DNA from: an uncultured Kiloniellales bacterium
GTDB lineage: Bacteria > Pseudomonadota > Alphaproteobacteria > Kiloniellales > JAKSDN01
NCBI GenBank assembly: GCA_937974415.1
Contig: CALJXB010000384.1
Location: 1 to 6,173 of the forward strand
Length of the DNA: 6,173 nucleotides
Direction: 5' to 3'
The position numbers and the translations under genes are program-made. Shown here in pieces: positions 1 through 4,822 of this stretch. The notes beneath the pieces are model-generated. The model did not search any database. It was not told where the DNA came from and saw only the letters and a list, made by a program, of their open reading frames with translations. The first letter of the stretch is position 1, and every line of letters starts with the position of its first letter.

Positions 1-225
1 GCCGCAATTTTCGCCGCTGAAAGCCTGCTGCAGGACCTCTGCCAGGACCTGGCCGACGACGAACTCGCTGCCCGCCTCACCGCCCGTGCCGATGCGCAGA
101 AACGGCCCGGCCTCGGCCGCCCGCAAGGCCGCCGGCACGGCCAGCACCAAGGCAGCCGCAAGCAGCGCGACGGGTGCCCCGCGGCGCAGCGCTGAGACCA
201 GCAGATCGAACCGAACGTTCACCAT
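1..225 (-). CDS. TAXI-family TRAP transporter solute-binding protein, N-terminal part
   Basis: Only the first 75 codons are inside the window; the gene runs off the left edge. The start is ATG at 225, with AGGAA at 231-235 (read on the minus strand) at normal spacing. Residues 1-37 form a classic Sec signal peptide: a short basic N-region (R5, R14, R15), an Ala/Leu/Val core at about 17-33, and a likely cleavage after the Ala-rich LRAAEA region. The mature protein begins with FLRIGTGGEAGSEFVVGQ, which resembles the opening strand and ligand loop of TAXI/ImpA-type TRAP substrate-binding proteins (usual form RIGTGGxxGxYYPVG). The Tyr-Tyr usual there is replaced by Glu-Phe. A CG pair near residue 74 also fits TAXI proteins that carry a conserved Cys. 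Such proteins are periplasmic and deliver organic acids or similar ligands to a TRAP permease. The substrate cannot be read, and the permease gene is not visible. The family call is fairly firm; the full length is unknown. Confidence 0.68.
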   Translation of the reverse strand, partial: MVNVRFDLLVSALRRGAPVALLAAALVLAVPAALRAAEAGPFLRIGTGGEAGSEFVVGQVLAEVLQQAFSGENCG

Positions 226-248
226 GTTTATTCCTGGAAATACTTATA

Positions 249-264
249 CTTAACGCTCCTTAAC
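249..264. repeat. Two CTTAAC direct repeats one helical turn apart
   Basis: CTTAAC occurs at 249-254 and again at 259-264, a 10-bp period, in an AT-rich patch between the divergent transporter and ppa genes. TATACT at 245-250 (plus) and TATAAG at 248-243 (minus) are -10-like, but neither has a convincing -35 at the right distance. Direct hexamers one turn apart can be half-sites for OmpR/PhoB-type response regulators. Here that is only a suggestion. Confidence 0.25.
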
Positions 265-356
265 AGAGTACTGACCGGGCGCACGGCAATGGCCGGAATA
301 AGGCCGGGCCGCGAGCCCTCCGCAGACCCCCCTTATGCCATTGGCGGGCCGGCGGC

Positions 357-385
357 TTGCACGGGCCGGCGAAACCGGCTCCTAT
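357..385 (+). promoter_or_regulatory. Weak candidate promoter for ppa
   Basis: TTGCAC (357-362) and TCCTAT (380-385) are 17 bp apart and would start transcription about 70 nt before the ppa ATG. Each hexamer matches the sigma70 consensus at only three of six positions. The spacer contains a perfect GCCGG-CGAAA-CCGGC inverted repeat (365-379) that could be an operator or a 5' hairpin, or could be chance in GC-rich DNA. Confidence 0.22.
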
Positions 386-464
386 TGGGTTTCGGAGCGC
401 AGGGTCCGCAGGGGCCGCCGCGGCCGGGGAGTGCCCGCCGGTGCGGCGGGCGGGGAGGAAATCC

Positions 465-992
465 ATGGATCTCAACAAGATACCCGCGGGCCGTAATCCG
501 CCCTATGAGGTCAACGTGGTGATCGAGGTGCCGCTCGGCGGCCAGCCAGTGAAATACGAGCTGGACAAGGCCTCCGGCGCCATTTTCGTCGACCGCTTCC
601 TGCACACCGCCATGACCTATCCCGGCAACTACGGCTTCATCCCCCATACCCTGGCGGCCGACGGCGATCCCATGGACGTCCTGGTGGTCGGCCCGACGCC
701 CGTGGTGCCCGGGGCGGTGGTGCGCGCCCGGCCGGTCGGCGTGCTGTTGATGGAGGACGAAGCCGGCGTCGACGAAAAGGTGCTGGCGGTGCCGGCCGAC
801 GCCCTCCACCCGTTCTACACCAACATCAGCTCCTATCGCGGCCTGCCCAAGATCCTGATCGACCAGATCTCCCACTTCTTCACCCACTACAAGGACCTGG
901 AGCCGGAGAAATGGGTGCGGGTGGACCGCTGGGGCGAGGCGGAGGAAGCCCTCAAACTCATCGAAACGGCGATCGAGCAAGACCAAGGCTGA
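465..992 (+). CDS. ppa: Inorganic pyrophosphatase, family I (soluble)
   Basis: This cytoplasmic enzyme hydrolyses pyrophosphate to two phosphates using Mg2+, which pulls biosynthetic reactions such as nucleic acid and aminoacyl-tRNA synthesis forward. The protein is 175 aa, almost exactly the length of the E. coli enzyme. The signature DGDPMDV is at residues 66-72, giving the metal-binding trio D66, D68 and D71. Other active-site residues fall where the family expects them: K30, E32, R44, Y56, D98, D103, K105, Y142 and K143, each one position beyond its E. coli counterpart. No catalytic residue is missing. The ATG at 465 was chosen because GGGGAGGAA (452-460) precedes it closely and because MDLNKIPAG is the usual N-terminus; the open frame continues upstream to 357 but that part looks non-coding. 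A Crp-type regulator gene follows after 119 bp on the same strand. Confidence 0.97.
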   Translation: MDLNKIPAGRNPPYEVNVVIEVPLGGQPVKYELDKASGAIFVDRFLHTAMTYPGNYGFIPHTLAADGDPMDVLVVGPTPVVPGAVVRARPVGVLLMEDEAGVDEKVLAVPADALHPFYTNISSYRGLPKILIDQISHFFTHYKDLEPEKWVRVDRWGEAEEALKLIETAIEQDQG

Positions 993-1111
993 GCGCTTCG
1001 CCAACGGCAGGGGCCGTCCCGCGGCGGCGCCGGCTGTGCTACCATCGACGGCAAGGGGTGGGGAGATGTCCAGGGAGAACCTGGGCGTACCCCAGGGAGA
1101 GGACCCGAGAG

Positions 1112-1831
1112 GTGGCCGAAAACGACGAGAAGTCCCTGAGCGGGATCGAGCTCTTCGAGCGCCTGGACGAGGATGAGATCCGGCGCCTCGAGGCGCGCTG
1201 CCGCTGGCGCCGCTACCGGGACGGCGAGCGGGTCCTGGACAGCGGCAGCTCGAGCCGGGACGTCTATTTCGTCGCCAGCGGCGCGGTCAGCATCGTCAAC
1301 TTCTCCCTGTCCGGCAAGGAGGTGACCCTGGCCACCGCCAAAGCCGGCAGCTATTTCGGCGAGCTCGCCGCCATCGACAACCAGCCCCGCTCGGCCAGCG
1401 TGGTCTCGGTCGAGGACTCGCTGATCGCCATCATGCCGGGCCAGACCTTCATCGACCTCCTGACCAGCCACGCCGAGGTGACCTTCCGCGTGGCCAAGCG
1501 CCTGGCCGAGATCGTGCGCCTCAGCGACCAGCGCATCATGGAGCTTTCCACCCTGGCCGCCACCCAGCGGGTCTACGCTGAGCTGCTGCGCATGGCCGAG
1601 CCCGATACCGCCGTGCCCGACCTCTGGGTGATCCGCCCGCTGCCGCCGGTGCGCGAGATCGCCAGCCGGGTCAGCACCACCCGCGAGACCGCGGCCCGGG
1701 CGATGGCCCAGCTCTATCCCACGGGCCTGATCCGGCGCAAAGGCCGCAGCCTCTACCTCATGGACCGCGAAGGCCTGCAGGAAGCCATCAACACCCTGCA
1801 GATGGACAAGGCGCCCAAGGGCGCCGGCTGA
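1112..1831 (+). CDS. Crp/Fnr-family transcriptional regulator
   Basis: A 239-aa DNA-binding regulator with an N-terminal cyclic-nucleotide-binding-type beta-roll (about residues 14-130), a long dimerisation helix (about 130-162) and a C-terminal winged helix-turn-helix (about 175-218). The phosphate-binding cassette FGELAAIDNQPRSASVV (82-98) keeps the Gly-Glu and Arg-Ser pairs (G83, E84, R93, S94) that hold cAMP in E. coli CRP. On the dimer helix, S138 and D139 align with CRP T127 and S128, so the ligand may be cAMP or something related. The only Cys is C30, so this is not an Fe-S FNR. The recognition helix TTRETAARAMAQL keeps R191, E192 and R196, equivalent to CRP R180, E181 and R185, which read TGTGA half-sites. 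The GTG start at 1112 has GGAGAGG at 1096-1102 upstream. GTG 1058 in the same frame is an alternative but would add an Arg-rich, atypical extension. The regulon is unknown. Confidence 0.87.
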   Translation: MAENDEKSLSGIELFERLDEDEIRRLEARCRWRRYRDGERVLDSGSSSRDVYFVASGAVSIVNFSLSGKEVTLATAKAGSYFGELAAIDNQPRSASVVSVEDSLIAIMPGQTFIDLLTSHAEVTFRVAKRLAEIVRLSDQRIMELSTLAATQRVYAELLRMAEPDTAVPDLWVIRPLPPVREIASRVSTTRETAARAMAQLYPTGLIRRKGRSLYLMDREGLQEAINTLQMDKAPKGAG

Positions 1832-1888
1832 AGCGACGGGAACGCGGGGCCCGCCTCTTTATCGGCCCGCCTCCCTCTATGTTGCCCG

Positions 1889-1994
1889 GCCCACCTCCCC
1901 ACCTAGTGCGCGGGCGGAGCCCGAGTGCTTCGCACTCTCGCGCTACGCGCGCCCACGACAGTATGATCAGGGGCGGTCGAGTGGGGAGGTGGGC
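1889..1994. repeat. 14-bp inverted repeat enclosing three triloop hairpins (REP/RIME-like element)
   Basis: GCCCACCTCCCCAC (1889-1902) and its exact reverse complement (1981-1994) bracket 78 bp. Directly inside the left arm are three perfect mini-hairpins in a row, each with a 3-nt loop: CGGGC-gga-GCCCG (1911-1923), GAGTGC-ttc-GCACTC (1923-1937; shares G1923 with the first) and CGCGC-tac-GCGCG (1939-1951). The strand could fold as a multi-branched cloverleaf. Intergenic palindromes of this kind form dispersed REP/RIME/BIME families in many proteobacteria. With one copy visible, membership of such a family is inferred. No flanking target duplication or transposase is seen. Confidence 0.62.
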
Positions 1995-2009
1995 TTCGCT
2001 CAAGAAGAG

Positions 2010-2054
2010 GGCGGCCGGCTGAGCCGGCGGGCCGAACGACATAAACCGGCCGCC
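2010..2054. repeat. Nested inverted repeats
   Basis: GGCGGCCGG (2010-2018) pairs perfectly with CCGGCCGCC (2046-2054). Overlapping the left arm is an alternative hairpin GCCGGC-tga-GCCGGC (2014-2019 and 2023-2028). The two folds exclude each other. It starts 16 bp after the larger palindromic element and may be its outer part. There is no T-run, so it is not an ordinary intrinsic terminator. Confidence 0.4.
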
Positions 2055-2082
2055 GAGCCAATTTCACGAAAACTCACCCTTC

Positions 2083-2098
2083 TGTGATGGCCGTCACT
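2083..2098 (+). promoter_or_regulatory. Near-consensus CRP-type operator
   Basis: The sequence is TGTGA-TGGCCG-TCACT. It matches nine of the ten conserved bases of the E. coli CRP consensus TGTGA-N6-TCACA, with the correct 6-bp spacer. It is centred at 2090.5, about 82 bp before the ATG of the 38-codon ORF, in an AT-richer leader. A matching promoter is not obvious: AATAAG at 2152-2157 is the best -10-like hexamer but lies very close to the start codon, so activation and repression both remain possible. The Crp-type regulator encoded at 1112-1831 keeps the residues that read TGTGA. Confidence 0.55.
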
Positions 2099-2172
2099 TT
2101 GCTCCGGGCGAAACGGCCCCAAATCCTGTTACAGAGCGAAACGAAGCGTCGAATAAGAAGGAAGCCCAGCTC

Positions 2173-2289
2173 ATGTATATCAACAAGATCGCCACATACG
2201 CCGTTGATTTCATAGCGTTGGCCAGCGCTTTGATCATCGCAACACCGTTCGCGTTGGTGATCTCGGTTCCCTTCCTCGGCGCCTTCTAA
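2173..2289 (+). CDS. Small hydrophobic (single-span membrane) protein, 38 aa
   Basis: The ATG at 2173 opens a 38-codon frame ending in TAA. AAGGA at 2158-2162 lies 10 nt upstream as a ribosome binding site. The peptide begins MYINKIATYAVDF and is then almost entirely hydrophobic to its end, so residues 9-32 could form one transmembrane helix. K5 is the only basic residue and D12 the only acidic one; P25 and P33 may kink the helix. Base composition is more AT-rich than in the neighbouring genes. A clear intrinsic terminator starts 28 bases after the stop, and a CRP-type site lies upstream, so the ORF sits in a self-contained unit of its own. I do not recognise a family. Small membrane proteins of this size often modulate larger membrane complexes, but no partner is indicated here. 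It could also be a small regulatory RNA containing a chance ORF. Confidence 0.6.
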   Translation: MYINKIATYAVDFIALASALIIATPFALVISVPFLGAF

Positions 2290-2316
2290 ACGCTCGATAA
2301 TCCCTCTCGAGCCTTC

Positions 2317-2360
2317 ACCCCCGGGCCGGTTCCTCTCCCGACCACCCGGGGGTTCGTTTT
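2317..2360 (+). terminator. Intrinsic terminator after the small ORF
   Basis: A perfect 9-bp stem ACCCCCGGG (2317-2325) and CCCGGGGGT (2345-2353) with a 19-nt loop is followed by TCGTTTT (2354-2360). This is a standard Rho-independent layout on the plus strand. It ends the transcript that covers the 38-codon ORF. Confidence 0.8.
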
Positions 2361-2474
2361 GCCCGCTTGCCGGCGACCCTGACCACGCCCGAAACCGCGA
2401 TCGCCAGGATAGCGCGACCTCGCGGCCGGAACCGCTATTCGAACCTAGGCGAATTGAGAAACCTGCAGTCCGCC

Positions 2475-2499
2475 GAAAATGAAACCGCGCCGCAGGCGC
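2475..2499 (-). terminator. Candidate terminator of the ParA-PilZ gene
   Basis: Read on the minus strand, GCGCC-TGC-GGCGC (2499-2487) is a 5-bp stem with a 3-nt loop, followed by GG and TTTCATTTTC (2484-2475). It lies about 95 bases after the stop codon of the ParA-PilZ gene. The stem is short, so confidence is moderate. Confidence 0.45.
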
Positions 2500-2592
2500 T
2501 TTGAGGCCGGCGCCGCGCAGGTGTTCGGAGACCGCGATGCGGCCGCGCGCTCGGTCGAGGATCATGGGGCCGCTTGCTTGGCCAGGGGCGGT

Positions 2593-3699
2593 CTAGCTGC
2601 GGGCGCGTTTTCTGGCGCTCGCCCCCTTGGCCTTGTCTTCCGTGGCGCGGCGGCGCCCGCCCCGATCGCCCTCGGACTCCTCCCCCCGGGCCTCGCGGGC
2701 CTGTCGGGACTTGTTCGAGCCGCCGGCCTTCTTGGCGGCCGGGCCGGCGGCGATCAGGCCGGTCAGGTCGCGCACCAGGGCGGCCTGCTGCCATTCGTCG
2801 ATGACGAAGCGCAAGCCGGCGGACATGGCATCGCGGTGGACCGAAATCGCATCGAACTCGCCGAGATAGGGGATTTGGAGCTTCAAGCGGGTGCCCAGAG
2901 GCACGGCGATATCGGCGGTCATGGCCAAGCCGCCGGCGGAAATATTCTGGATCCGGCAGGGGAAGACCCGCCGGTCCCAAGTGAAGGTCGCGCCAATGTC
3001 GTAGCTGTGACGGGGAAACTTTCTGCGCTCCCGCTGGCCGTCGAGGGACTCGGCACGCTCCGCCGGCGCGGCCTCGCCGCCAAGCGCCTCCAGCCGTCCG
3101 GACAGGTAGGCCCAGAACTGGTCGCGCTTGAGGTCGGCTTCGTTCTTCTTTTTCTTGCGGAAGACCCTGGCGCGCAGGCTGGGGGCAACCGGCTCGTCCT
3201 CCGGCAGGACGATCGGACAGACCGCGCCGTACTGGGCCAGCGCGATTGCCGTCGCAGCCGCCATGTTGCCGTGACGCTTGGCCCGGTTGACCAGAAAGAA
3301 GAAGGGCTTGTCGGCCGCCTCGATCGCGTCGACGGTGGCGCTCAGCTGGGCGACATCGTCCTCGCGCGGCCGCACCACAACGGCGACCAGGTCGGCGATC
3401 AAGAGCACCTGCTGTAGCGTGTTCGGCTGATCCGGCAAGGCGGCATCGACGATGATCAGGCCGCCCGGCCTGGCCTTCAACTGCTGAAATTTGGGGCCGG
3501 AGCAGGACTCGTCCCAAGGCACGGCGATAATGTCCTGGCGCGGCTGCTCGGTGCAGATCTGGGTCAAATCGCCCCGCGGGTCGGCATCCAGCAGCACCAC
3601 CGGGCCGGCATCGTTTTGCAGCGCCTGGCGCGCCAAGCGGTGGACCAGCGTCGTCCGGCCGACGCCGTTTTTTGGAGCTGTGAGAACCAGTACCTGCAT
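2593..3699 (-). CDS. ParA/MinD-like P-loop ATPase fused to a C-terminal PilZ domain
   Basis: The 368-aa protein has two domains. Residues 1 to about 200 are a ParA/MinD-type (SIMIBI) ATPase: a deviant Walker A PKNGVGRTTL (9-18) with signature K10, a Walker A' LLDADPRGDLT (36-46), a Walker B LIIVDAALP (81-89) and a base-binding-type LVNRAK (136-141). The P-loop lysine expected at position 15 is Arg. A Lys-rich linker (181-192) leads to a PilZ domain at about 222-303, with the c-di-GMP motifs RKFPR (226-230, RxxxR) and NISAGG (252-257, [D/N]xSxxG) both intact. Residues 320-368 are a basic, low-complexity, probably disordered tail. ParA-like ATPases position cargo on membranes or nucleoids; PilZ binds c-di-GMP. 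The combined role is inferred to be c-di-GMP-controlled localisation or envelope/motility control. ATG 3699 was chosen because it places the P-loop at the usual distance; its SD (GGAAA) is weak. A gene for an exported peptidoglycan-binding protein lies 173 bp upstream. Confidence 0.85.
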   Translation of the reverse strand: MQVLVLTAPKNGVGRTTLVHRLARQALQNDAGPVVLLDADPRGDLTQICTEQPRQDIIAVPWDESCSGPKFQQLKARPGGLIIVDAALPDQPNTLQQVLLIADLVAVVVRPREDDVAQLSATVDAIEAADKPFFFLVNRAKRHGNMAAATAIALAQYGAVCPIVLPEDEPVAPSLRARVFRKKKKNEADLKRDQFWAYLSGRLEALGGEAAPAERAESLDGQRERRKFPRHSYDIGATFTWDRRVFPCRIQNISAGGLAMTADIAVPLGTRLKLQIPYLGEFDAISVHRDAMSAGLRFVIDEWQQAALVRDLTGLIAAGPAAKKAGGSNKSRQAREARGEESEGDRGGRRRATEDKAKGASARKRARS

Positions 3700-3755
3700 C
3701 GAGACGATCGTTTCCGGGAGCGAGCGCCCCCTGGGCCGGGCGCGTTTCACCTGAG

Positions 3756-3783
3756 GGTATACATGGTGCCCGGAAGTCGTGAA
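3756..3783 (-). promoter_or_regulatory. Candidate sigma70-type promoter of the ParA-PilZ gene
   Basis: On the minus strand, TTCACG (3783-3778) and TATACC (3761-3756) are separated by 16 bp, each matching the sigma70 consensus at four of six positions. Transcription would start near 3749, giving a leader of about 50 nt before ATG 3699. This suggests the gene can be expressed apart from the upstream peptidoglycan-binding gene. Confidence 0.4.
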
Positions 3784-3792
3784 ACAGCGGTT

Positions 3793-3818
3793 AAAAAAAC
3801 CTTGCTTTTGCGGGTTTT
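3793..3818 (-). terminator. Weak terminator-like hairpin after the peptidoglycan-binding gene
   Basis: Read on the minus strand, AAAACC (3818-3813) pairs with GGTTTT (3801-3796) around an 11-nt loop, and the T-run continues to seven Ts. The stem has only two GC pairs, so termination would be inefficient. It is a conspicuous AT patch in GC-rich DNA and could allow read-through into the ParA-PilZ gene. Confidence 0.3.
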
Positions 3819-3872
3819 GCTGCAGTTGACCGTCGCTCGCTTCGTGGCGCCGAAACGGGGCGGCAGCCCGCT

Positions 3873-4616
3873 CTAGTCGGCCGGCGGCGGGGTCGCCGTG
3901 AGTACGCTCGAGTCCGGCCCGGGTTCGCGCCAGGCCTCTTCGCCGCCTTCGGCCGTCTCGGCGCTCTCGGGCACGTCGGGGCCGACGGGGCCGACGGGCT
4001 CGAGCGCCCCGGCCTCGTCGGTCTCTTCGGCCGCTTCGGGGCGCAGGCTCGCCAACAAAGGCCCGTCGATGGCGCCGCTGATCGGCAGCCCGGTATCGTA
4101 GCGATAGGCGCGGATCGCCTCCCGGGTCGCGGCACCCATCCGACCGTCCAGCTCGCCGCGGTGGTAGCCGAGCGCCAGCAGGCGCGTCTGCACCTCCAGC
4201 ACCAAGGGATCGGGCTCTGGGTCCGGCTTGGCAGTGACCCGGGGCTGGGCGAACTTGAGATGATCGAGCAGCTCCTTGCTCGCGATCCCGTCCACGGCAA
4301 GCCCCGCATCGCGCTGATACTTGCGGATCGCCGCACGGGTCTTGGGGCCGAGAAGCCCGTCGGAGGCACCGGGATCGTAGTGGTGGGCCGCCAGCTCTTC
4401 CTGGATGCCGCGGATATAGGCTTGGCGCATCTCCGGCGGCATGTCGTCGACCGATGTGGCCGCGAAGATCAGACCGGCCGGCTCCAGGGCCGGCAGGGAA
4501 TGTCCGATATGATCGGCCCCCGCCCGGCCGGCTGCGAGCGACACGGCGCCGGCCGCCAGAAACGCCGCCAAGGCCGCTGTGCGAAAAGCTGTCATGGGGC
4601 CGCGCGCGAGGATCAT
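3873..4616 (-). CDS. Exported protein with two peptidoglycan-binding (PG_binding_1) repeats
   Basis: The 247-aa protein has a signal peptide (residues 1-34: Arg at 5 and 12, Ala/Leu-rich core 13-30, AGRAGA before the likely cleavage) and no other membrane segment. Two PF01471-like three-helix repeats follow. Repeat 1 (about 67-120) contains DGLLGPKTRAAIRKYQ; repeat 2 (about 139-191) contains DGRMGAATREAIRAYR. Both have the typical D-G-x-x-G-x-x-T-R-x-A-I core. The C-terminal 55 residues are acidic and Pro-rich with no catalytic domain, including a VGPVGP stretch from a 9-bp tandem repeat (3978-3995). It probably anchors at periplasmic murein and may serve as an adaptor or be processed. ATG 4616 was preferred over ATG 4595 because GGAGG (4627-4623) lies 6 nt upstream; the frame continues to 4667 but that adds an unlikely Arg/Trp-rich extension. 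The gene is divergent from a glycosyltransferase gene and lies upstream of the ParA-PilZ gene on the same strand. Confidence 0.85.
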   Translation of the reverse strand: MILARGPMTAFRTAALAAFLAAGAVSLAAGRAGADHIGHSLPALEPAGLIFAATSVDDMPPEMRQAYIRGIQEELAAHHYDPGASDGLLGPKTRAAIRKYQRDAGLAVDGIASKELLDHLKFAQPRVTAKPDPEPDPLVLEVQTRLLALGYHRGELDGRMGAATREAIRAYRYDTGLPISGAIDGPLLASLRPEAAEETDEAGALEPVGPVGPDVPESAETAEGGEEAWREPGPDSSVLTATPPPAD

Positions 4617-4741
4617 GCCGCACCTCCAGGTCCAAGACCGGCGCCGAACTTGCCATCTGTCCGTCATACGCAGGTCAGAGCTCGATTATCCAAGTGAATT
4701 CGGCGAAATTTGGGCTCGCGCGATTTTGGCGTCCGGCGCTG

Positions 4742-4770
4742 TTGGCCGCCGGCGGCGGCTCGTGTAGTAA
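4742..4770 (+). promoter_or_regulatory. Weak candidate promoter of the glycosyltransferase gene
   Basis: TTGGCC (4742-4747) and TAGTAA (4765-4770) are 17 bp apart and would start transcription about 45 nt before ATG 4823. Each hexamer matches consensus at only three positions. A perfect 12-bp palindrome GCCGCCGGCGGC (4745-4756) overlaps the -35 and the spacer and could be an operator, though such GC-only palindromes also arise by chance. Confidence 0.28.
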
Positions 4771-4822
4771 CAGTGGGAAGGGCCCCAGCGTAAGGCCCGC
4801 GCGGAACAGGGGAGACGGAAGA

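Larger units (their letters stand above)
1832..2172. other. Gene-free stretch with palindromic elements and a CRP-type site
   Basis: No convincing gene lies in these 341 bases. They hold a 10-bp direct repeat GGCCCGCCTC (1848-1857 and 1864-1873), a 14-bp inverted repeat with internal hairpins (1889-1994), a second inverted-repeat cluster (2010-2054), and then a less GC-rich leader (about 2056-2172) with a CRP-type operator and the ribosome binding site of the small ORF. No intrinsic terminator with a T-run was seen after the regulator gene; the large hairpin could slow or stop transcription there. Confidence 0.6.
2290..2592. other. Convergent intergenic region with terminators for both sides
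   Basis: These 303 bases separate the plus-strand small ORF from the 3' end of the minus-strand ParA-PilZ gene. They hold a strong plus-strand terminator (2317-2360) and a weaker minus-strand terminator candidate (2475-2499). No credible gene was found. A 163-codon minus-strand open frame starting at 2565 crosses this region but runs antisense through the small ORF and looks non-coding. Confidence 0.55.

Noticed and set aside
333..1004. 223-codon minus-strand open frame opposite ppa
   Set aside because: It is a His/Val/Gly-rich shadow of the pyrophosphatase gene, which has every active-site residue in the sense frame.
1004..1017. Hairpin ACGGC-AGGG-GCCGT after ppa as a terminator
   Set aside because: The stem is only 5 bp and is followed by GC-rich sequence with no T-run.
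1837..1860. CGGG/CCCG hairpin followed by CCTCTTT as terminator of the regulator gene
   Set aside because: A 4-bp stem and a broken T-tract are too weak to call.
1788..2042. 84-codon minus-strand open frame over the palindromic element
   Set aside because: It is translated repeat sequence (Arg/Pro/Gly-rich) with no supporting motif.
2074..2565. 163-codon minus-strand open frame across the intergenic region
   Set aside because: It runs antisense through the small ORF, its terminator and the CRP-type site, and has no recognisable domain.
2479..3417. 312-codon plus-strand open frame antisense to the ParA-PilZ gene
   Set aside because: It is a GC-codon shadow: Ala/Gly/Arg-rich, without recognisable motifs, while the opposite strand has clear Walker and PilZ motifs.
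2593..4656. Single 687-codon minus-strand frame that would extend the ParA-PilZ protein far upstream
   Set aside because: The part above 3699 crosses the peptidoglycan-binding gene in another frame and is Arg/Pro-rich noise; Met at 3699 places the P-loop at the normal N-terminal position.
4699..4707. TTCGGCGAA palindrome in the divergent spacer as an operator
   Set aside because: Nine bases with a single central base is too short to support without conservation data.
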